Shown in pieces: positions 50,642 through 59,450 of a DNA stretch of 64,000 nt; position 1 is the first letter of the stretch; each line of letters opens with the position of its first letter. Source of the DNA: Paraburkholderia rhynchosiae (lineage in GTDB: Bacteria > Pseudomonadota > Gammaproteobacteria > Burkholderiales > Burkholderiaceae). A model generated the notes under the pieces. That model ran no database searches. It was not told where the DNA came from and saw nothing but the letters and a program-made list of their open reading frames with translations. The position numbers and the translations under genes were made by a program. The stretch spans positions 1 through 64,000 of the forward strand of contig NZ_PNXY01000031.1 in the NCBI RefSeq assembly GCF_002879865.1. The letters run 5' to 3'.

Positions 50642-51625
50642 ATGCGAAGCTTCTTGGGTTCGGCGTTCGATCTCGACTCCTATGCATTGGTTGACGAGCC
50701 CTTGCCAGAGCCGGCTAACGGGCAACTGCGAATTCGCATCGAAGCAACGGCTCTCGGTTTCGTTGATGGGCTGATGATGCAAGGCCGCTATCAGATCAAG
50801 CCACGCTTGCCTTACGTCCCCGGTGGAGAAATTGCTGGCGTGGTTGACGCCGTGGGTTCGGGCGTGACGGCACAACTTGTCGGCGAGCGTGTCGTCACGT
50901 GGCAGCTTGGCGGAGGCCTGGCGGAATATGCGGTGGTCGATGCCGCTGACGTCGACATTGTCCCAGGCGGGCTACCCATGCCCATTGCCGCAGCCATGCT
51001 GGTCGACTACCAGACGGCACACTATGCGTTGTTCGATCAGGGACGGTTAACGGCCGCCGATACGTTGCTGGTGCTTGGAGCGGGCGGTGCGGTGTCGTCC
51101 GCCGCCATTCAGCTTGCAGTGCACGCTGGGGCTCGTGTGATTGCCGCGGCTTCGAGCGAGTTCAAGCGAAAAGCCGCATGCGAGCTAGGCGCAGTGCATG
51201 CGATCGACTACAGCCTTCCGGATTGGCGTGATGCGCTCAGGAAGGTGGCGCCAGAAGGCGTTGACGTCGTGCTCGACCCTGTCGGCGCCAACATGTTCGA
51301 GCCGGCATTCCGCTCGCTGTCCAAAGGCGGCCGTTATCTCGTGGTTGGATTTGCGGGCGGAGCCATTCCGTCGCTACCTGTCAACCTGGCACTTCTCAAG
51401 AACGCCACCCTGCATGGGGTCGATATACGGTATTTCCTGGCCAACCGTCCGGAGCATGCGCGGCGTGTACGCGCGGCGCTGTTTTCGATGGTTGCCCGTG
51501 GCCACCTTCAACCGCCTGCGACCATCACGTTTCCTCTCGCAAACGCAAGCGACGCCGTGCTGGCAACCTTTGATCGTGACAGGCGGGGGAAGATTGTTGT
51601 GCTGCCCGGCGCGGGCGCTCTTTGA
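50642..51625 (+). CDS. Quinone oxidoreductase-like MDR dehydrogenase
   Basis: 327-aa zinc-free MDR enzyme (NADPH:quinone oxidoreductase group). ALGFVDGLMMQGRYQIKPRLPYVPGGEIAGVV is the substrate-domain motif; the nucleotide motif is LLVLGAGGAVSSAAIQLAV; the zinc cysteines of alcohol dehydrogenases are missing. May reduce an enoyl or quinone-like intermediate of the cluster. GGAGG lies before the ATG (ATATGGAGGTAAAGC). It is 115 bases after the ligase. Confidence 0.86.
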   Translation: MRSFLGSAFDLDSYALVDEPLPEPANGQLRIRIEATALGFVDGLMMQGRYQIKPRLPYVPGGEIAGVVDAVGSGVTAQLVGERVVTWQLGGGLAEYAVVDAADVDIVPGGLPMPIAAAMLVDYQTAHYALFDQGRLTAADTLLVLGAGGAVSSAAIQLAVHAGARVIAAASSEFKRKAACELGAVHAIDYSLPDWRDALRKVAPEGVDVVLDPVGANMFEPAFRSLSKGGRYLVVGFAGGAIPSLPVNLALLKNATLHGVDIRYFLANRPEHARRVRAALFSMVARGHLQPPATITFPLANASDAVLATFDRDRRGKIVVLPGAGAL

Positions 51626-51842
51626 GCCGGTGGATAAACCGCTGTGCCGCTCCTTTCTGCCTAGCATGAAAACATTATGGAAACCTTAAAGCGCGCATAA
51701 GTCGCGCTAATTGTGGCGGTCTTTTTCGAACTATCACGACGTCAGAAAACCGAAAGCACCAGTTCATCCGGAGGACTTAAATTCATTGCACATTCACGTC
51801 CGTACTACCGAATCTTTCACGACCATGCCAAAAGGAAAGGAC

Positions 51843-53513
51843 ATGAAGACGATCAGGAGATGGATGTGGATGCCCCGTGCCATTGGCGCTGGCGTTGTGC
51901 TTGTTGGCCTGCATTCGCAGGGTGTTGCCGCGCGCGACGGGCATGATCGCGAGCACCAGCATGACGCGGTGAAGCACGTGCTGCTGATAAGCTTTGACGG
52001 CTTGCACGAGCAGGACGTGGCGCGTTGCATCAATTCAAATGCTTGCCCTAACCTTGCGTTGCTGGCCAAGGCCGGAACGACCTACACGAATGCACACACG
52101 CCCGGTCTTTCGGACTCTTTTCCGGGCCTGGCGGCGTTGGTGACGGGTGGCTCGCCCAAATCCGCGGGTCTCTTCTACGACGTGTCGTATGACCGCACGC
52201 TCTACGCTCCTTCCGATACCAACTGCACGGGCAAGCAGGGTTGGAACGTTGTGCTCGACGAGACCGCCGGTATCGACGCAGAGAACGGTGGCGCGCTGAC
52301 GCATCTGAACGGCGGGGGTGCATTCAATCCGCAGGCGATTCCGCATGCGCTGATCAACGGCGTCTGCCAGTCTGTTTATCCCCACAATTACGTGCAGACC
52401 AACACGATTTTCGAAGTGGTCAAGCAGAGTGTGACCGGCGCTCGCACTGCGTGGGCGGATAAACACGCCTGGGGCTACGACTGGCTGAATGGGCCATCGG
52501 GCGCGGGTGTCGACGACCTGTCGCGCACGGAAATCAACTCGATCGATCCGGCGACGAACACCGCCTACACCGACCGCTACAGTCACACGGAAGCCTTCGA
52601 CAACTTCCATGTGCAGTCGCTGATCGACGAGATCGACGGAAAGGATTCGACAGGCCAGTCCACTGCGAGCGTACCCACGGTGTTCGGCGCCAACTTCCAG
52701 ACGCTGAGCGTAGCGCAAAAGGCACCGGTCGCGACGGGTGGCGGCTATCTGGATGCGAGCTTTACGCCGGGGCCGCAGGTAAGCGCCGCGATTGCCTATC
52801 TGGATGGCGCATTGGGCCGGATCGTGTCCGAACTCAAGCAGCAGAATCTTTATTCGTCGACGGCGATCATCGTGACGGCTAAGCATGGCCAGTCGCCGAC
52901 CGATCACTCGAAGCTGGTGAAGAACGGCGACACGCTCACCAAGCTGCTCGAAACGAACAACTACCTCGATCCGAACGGCAATTTCGGGCAGGCCAATACA
53001 AAGAGCGGCAACCTGAACGACGGTACAGGTCTGGTCGGCACCGGTTTCGTGCAAACCGACGATGTCGGCCTGATATGGTTGCACGATCCGCGCCAGTTAT
53101 CTGCGGTAGTGAAAACGCTGAAGGACAACCTGGGCTGCAATGCGCCGGGGATTTGTGCTGACGGCCGGGAAGCGTACATCCTCTATGGACCGCAGTTGGC
53201 CGCAAAGTTCGGCGACCCGGCTCGCGGACGCACGCCCGACATCGTGGTGCAGCCGAATCCGGGCGTCATCTATACGTCGAGCACGTCGAAGGACGAAGAG
53301 CACGGCGGCAACGCGCCGGACGATAGCCACCTCGGTCTTGTCGTCTATACGCCTCGCGCGCATCGCGCCGGACAGCTCGTCGACGAACGGGTGCTGACCA
53401 CCCAGGTCGCGCCGACGATCCTGCGCATGCTCGGTCTCGCCCCTGAGTTGCTGCACTCTGTGGCGCTTGAAGGAACGCGTACGCTGCCTGGCTTCGAACG
53501 CGAGCACTTCTAG
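51843..53513 (+). CDS. Alkaline phosphatase superfamily protein (type I phosphodiesterase-like)
   Basis: 556-aa exported metalloenzyme. ATG 51843 has AGGAAAGG upstream and gives a signal peptide (IRRWMWMPRAIGAGVVLVGL, cleavage near GVAARD). The metal-site pattern of the superfamily is visible: LLISFDGLHEQD (Asp), a nucleophile region TPGLSDSFPGLAALVTGG, VTAKHGQSP (His) and APDDSHLGLV (Asp/His). A long central insert holds many Asn/Asp/Gly residues. It probably cleaves phosphodiesters or pyrophosphates in the periplasm or outside; the substrate is unknown. It is flanked by unrelated genes. Confidence 0.86.
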   Translation: MKTIRRWMWMPRAIGAGVVLVGLHSQGVAARDGHDREHQHDAVKHVLLISFDGLHEQDVARCINSNACPNLALLAKAGTTYTNAHTPGLSDSFPGLAALVTGGSPKSAGLFYDVSYDRTLYAPSDTNCTGKQGWNVVLDETAGIDAENGGALTHLNGGGAFNPQAIPHALINGVCQSVYPHNYVQTNTIFEVVKQSVTGARTAWADKHAWGYDWLNGPSGAGVDDLSRTEINSIDPATNTAYTDRYSHTEAFDNFHVQSLIDEIDGKDSTGQSTASVPTVFGANFQTLSVAQKAPVATGGGYLDASFTPGPQVSAAIAYLDGALGRIVSELKQQNLYSSTAIIVTAKHGQSPTDHSKLVKNGDTLTKLLETNNYLDPNGNFGQANTKSGNLNDGTGLVGTGFVQTDDVGLIWLHDPRQLSAVVKTLKDNLGCNAPGICADGREAYILYGPQLAAKFGDPARGRTPDIVVQPNPGVIYTSSTSKDEEHGGNAPDDSHLGLVVYTPRAHRAGQLVDERVLTTQVAPTILRMLGLAPELLHSVALEGTRTLPGFEREHF

Positions 53514-53773
53514 ACGCGGCATGGTCTCTGCGGCTCCGGTTTCGATGCCGTTCAGCCGCGGAGGCCGTGATAGCCAGGTTTAATCTGGCGATCGATAGCA
53601 AACTGCGCGCTTGCGATCTGACGAAAGCGTCTGCGCCTTGACGCCGTGTGCAGACGCTATGGCGGTGAACTTTTCGCTGGCGCGGGCAGACAGCAATAGC
53701 GTGTCCAATAAATTTCCGATATTTTTGCTCCAGCGTTTGTGCCTGTTCCCGTGGCGCAAAAAAGGAGTGCTTC

Positions 53774-54484
53774 ATGCTGACGCTCTATTCCTATCCTGAC
53801 CTCTTCGGCGTTGCCGATAACAATCCGTTTGGTCTGAAGGTATTTGCGTTCATGCGGCTGTGCGGGCTCGATTTCAACCATCGTCACGTCCTCGATACAA
53901 GCCTCGCGCCGCGCGGGCAGCTGCCGTATCTCGTGGATGGCGACCATACGATCGGCGACAGCGACAGCATCATCGCTCATTTGACGCGTCGGTACGATCT
54001 GCGCATCGACAGCGCGCTTTCGCGGGAACAACTGAATCTCGACTTCATGGTCCGTCGAACGCTCGACGACCTGTACTGGACGATGAGCTTTTCACGCTGG
54101 CGCGACGAGCGCTTCTGGCCGTCGTTTCGCGACGCCGTTCTCGCCGCGCACCCGGACGTGCGCGAGAGCGATCTTGAAGCCGCGCGCGAATATAACCGCT
54201 TGCGGTATCACTATCAGGGCATCGGCCGCTATGAGCCGGAGCAGATCTACGCAAGAGGTATTGACGATCTTCGCGTTGTGGCGGACCTGCTCAGCGACAC
54301 CGGTTATGTTTTTGGCCCCGATCCAGCCACCGTTGATGCAGCGATCTATGGCTTCGTCGCCAATATCTACTTCTACGAAATCGACACGCCGTTGAAGCAG
54401 TACGTGCTCTCGCGCCCAGCGCTCGTGCGCCATTGCGAGGCCATTCATCAGCGGATTGGCGCGCCCATGAGGTCATCTCCCTGA
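53774..54484 (+). CDS. Glutathione S-transferase-like protein (GST_N_4/metaxin-like)
   Basis: 236-aa thioredoxin-fold plus all-alpha protein. N-terminal domain MLTLYSYPDLFGVADNNPFGLKVFAFMRL, PRGQLPYLVDGDHTIGDSDSII (the SDSII part binds the glutathione glutamyl group in GSTs); C-terminal helical domain from residue ~90. The active-site Cys/Ser position is not obvious. Similar proteins are common in Burkholderiales with no assigned role. AAAGGAG lies before the ATG. Confidence 0.8.
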   Translation: MLTLYSYPDLFGVADNNPFGLKVFAFMRLCGLDFNHRHVLDTSLAPRGQLPYLVDGDHTIGDSDSIIAHLTRRYDLRIDSALSREQLNLDFMVRRTLDDLYWTMSFSRWRDERFWPSFRDAVLAAHPDVRESDLEAAREYNRLRYHYQGIGRYEPEQIYARGIDDLRVVADLLSDTGYVFGPDPATVDAAIYGFVANIYFYEIDTPLKQYVLSRPALVRHCEAIHQRIGAPMRSSP

Positions 54485-54599
54485 GGTGCTGAACTGGCTG
54501 CCTGGCCAGCGCGGGCAGCGCGGTCCGCCAAGGTGGATGTCCAACGGCCGCACTGCGTCATTCCTCAGGGCGCGGATTGTGCGGTCCCAATCATGGAAC

Positions 54600-57422
54600 T
54601 CACTTCCTTTCCAGATATCGCTCGACAAAGCGGAGGATTGCCTTGGACCGGTAATCCTTCGCTAGCTGGCACAGGTGGTCGGCGAAAGGGCGATACCGCT
54701 CGTCGAGCTCAATCAGGTGCGTGGCGTGTTGCGCGATGGCGCGCATGTCGCCTAGTCGCGCCAGGTGGTGCAGCGCTTCGATTTCCCCCGGCGGCGGCAC
54801 GATCACGATGCCCGTGGACGCATCGGCGGCGTGGACAGCCGTTCCGTCCGCTCCGGTGGCTTGCGTCTGTGGAACTTCGTCGCTCCACTCGATATTCAGG
54901 AGAGCCGAGATCTGTGACAACAGCCCACTGAAATCAACCGGTTTTGACAGAAAGGCGTTTGCACCGGCCGCCAGGCTTCTCGCTGCATCGCTCCCCGACG
55001 CGCCAGCGGAGACCGCAACGATCGGCAGATCCCTGAACTCCGGCATTTCGCGCAGGCGTCGCGTCGCTTCGAGCCCGTCCATCCCGGGCATGACGACATC
55101 CATCAGGACGAGCGCTGGCCGCAGCGCTTTGGCTTTCTCCAGGGCTTCCAGTCCGTTGCTGGCCTCCACCATGTCGAATCCGAGCTGGCCGAGCATGTCG
55201 ACCGCCACGGCACGGTTTGCCGCGACGTCATCCACAACGAGGACGGTCTTGCGCGGCCCCTTGTAGCCGATCACTGTCCGCTCTGTCGGGACGACAACTG
55301 CCTGAGGCGTCACGACGGGTACATTCAGCTCGAATGAGAAAGCGCTTCCCGCACCGCGGCGGCTCTCGACGTGTATCTCGCCACCCATCAGGCGCACGAA
55401 CTGCCGGCTAATGGCGAGGCCCAACCCCGTGCCGCCGACCCGGTGCTGGGCATCGCTCACCTGCTCGAAAGGCCGGAAGATCGCCTCAAGACGCGCTTCG
55501 TCTATGCCGATGCCGGTATCCTGTACCTCAAAACGCAGCCGCGTGGGCGGCAGCCAACCGACGTGCAGGCTCACACTCCCTTCGTCGGTAAATTTGATTG
55601 CGTTGGAGAGCAGATTGAGCAGCACCTGGCGCAGCCGTTTTTCATCCACCCGCACGCCCGTGGGGAGATCTGCTGCCATCTCGCAAGCGAACGCCAAGCC
55701 CTTTTCCGCTGCCTTCACCTGAATCGTCTCGGCGATGAAATAGATGAACCGGTCAAGCGGAATGTCCGACAGGTTGAGCTCCGCCCGGCCGGCCTCGATT
55801 TTGGCCATATCCAGAATGTCTTTGATGATCGCAAGCAGGTGTTCGCCGCTGCGCTGGATCACCGTTATCCCGTCGGCCTGGCGTTGATCGAGGCTCTTAT
55901 CGCGCTTAAGGATCTGCGCATAGCCCAGAATCCCGTTCAACGGCGTGCGCAGTTCGTGGCTCATGTGGGCAAGAAAGTCGCTCTTGGCCTGGTTGGCCGC
56001 GTCGGCGTATTCCTTGGCGACGGCCAGTTCAGCGGTTCGCTCGCGGATCATGTCTTCGAGGTGCTCGCGATAGCGCCGCAGTTCCTCTTCCGCACGCCTC
56101 TGCTCCGTGATGTCCCGGGAGATGCCGAGCAAGAATTGCGGCTCGCCGCGCACGTCGAGAATCGGTATCTTCATCGTGTGCACGAGGCGCGGCCCGTAAC
56201 GCGTGTGAACCGACTCAGCCGGCACGTCGACCAGCTGCTGCGACTCCAGCACGTCACGATCCTTCAGCACGAAGAAGTCGGCCTCCTGCGCTGGAAACAG
56301 GTCATGGGCGGACTTTCCGATGAGTTCCTCGCGCCGGTAGCCGAGCAGTTGCTCTCCCGCCTTGTTAAATCGCACGAAGCGCAGCGTCGCCGCATCCTTG
56401 ACGAAGATCGTGTCGGGGATGTTCTCGATAATGCTGTCCAGGAAGTGCTCGCTCGCTCGCGCCGCCTCTTCGGCGTGCTGTCGTTCGACAATCTCAGCCG
56501 TCTGGCCCGCAAGCGCCGTGCTGAGTTCGGCCGTGCGCTGGGCGACGCGTGCCTCGAGTTCAGCGTTGAGTTGCATCAGCGCGTTCTCGGCTTGCCTGCG
56601 CTGGCGCCGGTCTTCGAGGAACTGCTCGACTGCGCGCGCCATATCGGCAATCTCGTCGCCACCGTGAACGGGGACGCCGGCTTGCACGCTGTCGGCATCG
56701 CCGTGCCGCAGGAAGTGGCTGACCCGGCGCAGCCGTGCCACCACGTGGCGACCGAGGAATGCGCGGGCAATCAGCCAGGCAAGCAGCAGGCTCACCGCAA
56801 CTTCGCCGCCCACCCACCTGCGCGTGCGGTTCATGTCATCGGCCAGATCCTGGGCCGCTTTGCGGTAGTCGCGCGTGAAATGCTCCGACTGCTGGCGCGC
56901 CGCGGCGGTCAGGGCGTCGGCCTGGCGGCGCAGATCGCCGTCGAGACTAGCCAATGACACGCCAGGTCGCGCCGCGGCCGCCGGCGCGACCCCGGCGGCC
57001 AGCGCGCTCTCGCGCACCTGAGCCTCGATGTTGACCGTGTTGCGGAAGCGCTGGCTCGACCGGTGCAGCGCCAGCGCGTCGATACCGACGTTGTCGCTCG
57101 TGGTCGCGGAGGCGAGGCGGTCCACCAGGCGGTCGAAAGATGCCAGCTGTTCGATGACATGCCGATGCGTCTCGCGCACAGCGTCCACCGTGTCGTCACT
57201 GGACAACTGCAACGCCAGGCGTTCGATCATCAGAGTGCGCTGCGCGAGGCCCTGTGCGTCTTCCTGGCGCGCCAGCCGCTCTTCGGCCAACTGGCTGATC
57301 GCGTGGGCGGAATCAGCCAACGAGTAAATGGTCGTGGCACCGACCGCGACCACGAGCGCCGCGAGGCAAGAAACCACGAGCGTGAACTGTGCGGTGAGCG
57401 AGCGCGGGAGTCGAAGTTTCAC
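54600..57422 (-). CDS. Hybrid sensor histidine kinase (TorS-like, with PAS)
   Basis: 940-aa membrane kinase. Helix 1 at residues ~14-34, a mostly helical periplasmic domain to ~202 and helix 2 (VAVSLLLAWLIARAFL, ~208-223). HAMP and coiled coil to ~325, PAS at ~328-440 (IIENIPDTIFVKDAATLRFV), HisKA with His489 (SHELRTPLNG), HATPase (DTGIGIDEARLEAIFRPF; GGTGLGLAISRQ) and a receiver with Asp775 (LVLMDVVMPGMDG). No HPt domain with a canonical HxxKG motif is visible at the end. GTG start overlaps the binding-protein stop (GTGA). Confidence 0.9.
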   Translation of the reverse strand: MKLRLPRSLTAQFTLVVSCLAALVVAVGATTIYSLADSAHAISQLAEERLARQEDAQGLAQRTLMIERLALQLSSDDTVDAVRETHRHVIEQLASFDRLVDRLASATTSDNVGIDALALHRSSQRFRNTVNIEAQVRESALAAGVAPAAAARPGVSLASLDGDLRRQADALTAAARQQSEHFTRDYRKAAQDLADDMNRTRRWVGGEVAVSLLLAWLIARAFLGRHVVARLRRVSHFLRHGDADSVQAGVPVHGGDEIADMARAVEQFLEDRRQRRQAENALMQLNAELEARVAQRTAELSTALAGQTAEIVERQHAEEAARASEHFLDSIIENIPDTIFVKDAATLRFVRFNKAGEQLLGYRREELIGKSAHDLFPAQEADFFVLKDRDVLESQQLVDVPAESVHTRYGPRLVHTMKIPILDVRGEPQFLLGISRDITEQRRAEEELRRYREHLEDMIRERTAELAVAKEYADAANQAKSDFLAHMSHELRTPLNGILGYAQILKRDKSLDQRQADGITVIQRSGEHLLAIIKDILDMAKIEAGRAELNLSDIPLDRFIYFIAETIQVKAAEKGLAFACEMAADLPTGVRVDEKRLRQVLLNLLSNAIKFTDEGSVSLHVGWLPPTRLRFEVQDTGIGIDEARLEAIFRPFEQVSDAQHRVGGTGLGLAISRQFVRLMGGEIHVESRRGAGSAFSFELNVPVVTPQAVVVPTERTVIGYKGPRKTVLVVDDVAANRAVAVDMLGQLGFDMVEASNGLEALEKAKALRPALVLMDVVMPGMDGLEATRRLREMPEFRDLPIVAVSAGASGSDAARSLAAGANAFLSKPVDFSGLLSQISALLNIEWSDEVPQTQATGADGTAVHAADASTGIVIVPPPGEIEALHHLARLGDMRAIAQHATHLIELDERYRPFADHLCQLAKDYRSKAILRFVERYLERK

Positions 57423-58549
57423 TGTCGCTGCCAGATGCGGCGGTAGATGTCGCGATAGCCGTTGGCCGGGTCGTAGAGCAGACGATCGCCGCCGTCCGTG
57501 GCGATGTTGTCCGCCGTCACGAGATGCACTGGAAACACGTAACCCGTGACGCCTCCGCCGGCGAAGAGCCGGTTCATCTCGTCGACCAGTTGCCAGCCGT
57601 GCAGATTCAGGGGCTCCGCGACGGTGCCTGTCTGGAACGTGCCCGTGCGGATACGCAGAAAGGCGGACTCACTGCCGTCGCCCGCCGACAGCATGGCCAT
57701 GGCGGTGCTCGGCATTCCGGCTTGAGTGAGCACCGGGGCGGCGTAGTCGAAGTAGATGTCGTTGACGGCCAGCGCATACGTCCAGCGCTTGCCATACCGC
57801 GTGAGCAAGGCGCGGGTTGCATCCGGTATCAGTTCCTGGCTGCGCGAGATCGCCACGTCGCGCATGTCAAGCAAGGTGCAGCCGCTGCACGCGCGCACGA
57901 CGGCAGCCATTTCATCCGCCTTGCCTTGCGCAATCCGGAAATTGGAGTCGCTGAAAATGACGACTCCCGCATGCCCGCCGGACTGCACGATGGCCGCCAG
58001 CGCGGTCACGCGCGCGACCTCGAACGGATCCGTCGCCACGTTCATCGCCACGGGCGTGCCGGGTACCGGTCCGGCCTGGGCCGCGACATGCCAGCCGACA
58101 ATCGGAATGCCTCGCTCGGCAAAAGGCCGCAACCCGGGCAGCAGGGCGCGTGCGTCGCCACCGACGATGACCAGCCCGTCTGGACGACTTGCCAGCGCAT
58201 TCGCAAGCATTTTTAGCCGCAAGTCCGGCGTGCCGCCTGAGTCGAATATCTTTACGTTCCAGCCGATGACCTTCGCCGCCTCCAGGACACCGTCGACCAC
58301 TCCGACGATGCCTCCGTTGCGCAGATCTTCCGCGACGATAGCGACGCGTTTTCCAGGTTGGGCGCGCGGCCCGTTGCGCGGCCCGTTCCAGGGCGCAGCC
58401 GGTTGCGCTGCGGCATCGACGACGCGCTTCGCTTCGGCCAGGTAGTCCCTGGCGGCGGAGGCTGCGGGCACGGGGGCAGTCGGCATACCCTGCGCCGTGG
58501 CAACCGACAGCATACATGCGCATTGCAATGCCAGAAGCAAGCCCCTCAT
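57419..58549 (-). CDS. TorT-like periplasmic sugar-binding-fold protein
   Basis: About 376-aa type I periplasmic binding protein (LacI/RbsB fold). N-terminal signal MRGLLLALQCACMLSVATAQ, cleavage near AQG. Domain features: VAIVAEDLRNGGIVGVVDGV, PDGLVIVGGDARALLP, GVVIFSDSNFRIAQGKADEM, YALAVNDIYFDYAAPVL. In TorT systems the protein binds a ligand and modulates the partner kinase. ATG 58549 with GGGGA upstream is chosen; ATG 58570 is close by. It is translationally coupled to the hybrid kinase. The ligand is unknown; no tor genes lie nearby. Confidence 0.85.
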   Translation of the reverse strand: MRGLLLALQCACMLSVATAQGMPTAPVPAASAARDYLAEAKRVVDAAAQPAAPWNGPRNGPRAQPGKRVAIVAEDLRNGGIVGVVDGVLEAAKVIGWNVKIFDSGGTPDLRLKMLANALASRPDGLVIVGGDARALLPGLRPFAERGIPIVGWHVAAQAGPVPGTPVAMNVATDPFEVARVTALAAIVQSGGHAGVVIFSDSNFRIAQGKADEMAAVVRACSGCTLLDMRDVAISRSQELIPDATRALLTRYGKRWTYALAVNDIYFDYAAPVLTQAGMPSTAMAMLSAGDGSESAFLRIRTGTFQTGTVAEPLNLHGWQLVDEMNRLFAGGGVTGYVFPVHLVTADNIATDGGDRLLYDPANGYRDIYRRIWQRQ

Positions 58550-58958
58550 GCTGTTCCCCAAGGGCCCCATCGAGGTTGATTGACCGCAATTGATGATGTA
58601 CCCAAATTTTCGCGTGCAGGGCGACCCCGCCAACAAGATATTACACTTGCTGATGGGCGTAACGCGATGCCGGTGTTGCGCAGCCGGTGCGGTTCGTAGG
58701 AATTGGTGGCACGTCAACGCAGTTCCGCGGTGACGCTCGCCTTGGACGTGCCGGAAAGCGTCATGGGACCGCACGAATGAAAGCGTCGTTGCAAATGGCG
58801 AGTGTCGATGCGACGCACCGCCCACCGGTCATCACGACACCCGGCGCACAACGTCATTCATAGTAGCCGCCGACCGGTGACGTTCGACGATCCGCTACGT
58901 GCAAACCCGGTCATGCAAGTTCAGCGCTATTCAAATGGCGTGCCTCGGCCCATGGCGC
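58550..58958. other. Intergenic region upstream of the TorT-like gene, no gene seen
   Basis: About 410 bases between the TorT-like gene start and the end of the small acidic protein gene. It must hold the promoter of the TorT-like gene. I see no tRNA, dyad or terminator with a T-run. Confidence 0.4.
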
Positions 58959-59276
58959 TCAACGCCGAACTCCTCTCATAGCCTCTGATTCCATGGCAGC
59001 GTGCCGCTCTTCGCTCGCCTCGATCGGTTCCATGGCCTCGTCGATGGAGGCCGCTGCGCGCTCGGAAGCCGCTATCGCTTCGTCGACAGCGGTGCCCGGT
59101 TCTCCGTCGTCATCGGCAGGGGGAGCCAGCATGTCTCGTAGCATGGCGGCCAGTTCTGGGGTGTCCCACGGCGCGCCACGCCGCTTCTGGTTCTTTATGT
59201 AATGTCTGACTTCCGCGTCCTGCTCCGACGTCAAGGGAAGGCCGCGAAAAGTGCGTGTGGGGTCAGAGTTGATCAT
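58959..59276 (-). CDS. Small acidic hypothetical protein (105 aa)
   Basis: Function not recognised. ATG 59276 with GGGAG seven bases upstream. N-terminal third is polar (MINSDPTRTFRGLPLTSEQD), then AEVRHYIKNQKRRGAPWDTPELAAMLRDML, and a C-terminal half rich in Ala, Glu and Asp (DEAIAASERAAASIDEAMEP) likely to form one long amphipathic helix. No signal or membrane segment. Upstream of it is the lipoprotein gene on the same strand, separated by about 170 bases. Confidence 0.6.
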   Translation of the reverse strand: MINSDPTRTFRGLPLTSEQDAEVRHYIKNQKRRGAPWDTPELAAMLRDMLAPPADDDGEPGTAVDEAIAASERAAASIDEAMEPIEASEERHAAMESEAMRGVRR

Positions 59277-59450
59277 GGCGCCGCTCCCGGTTGTGTTCCA
59301 CATTGGGAGTGTAGTCCTATCGCGTCCAGATGCCTCTTTACGGCAAAGCCACGCGCACCGTCTGTTCTTTCATCAGACGAATTGAAAGACTGGACCGTCA
59401 TGGCGGCGTGGATCATGGCGTGGTCCGACATGCCGGTCGATGTCTGGAAC

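Noticed and set aside
55371..56957. Plus-strand 528-codon ORF opposite the hybrid kinase
   Set aside because: Antisense shadow; the kinase domains are all on the minus strand.
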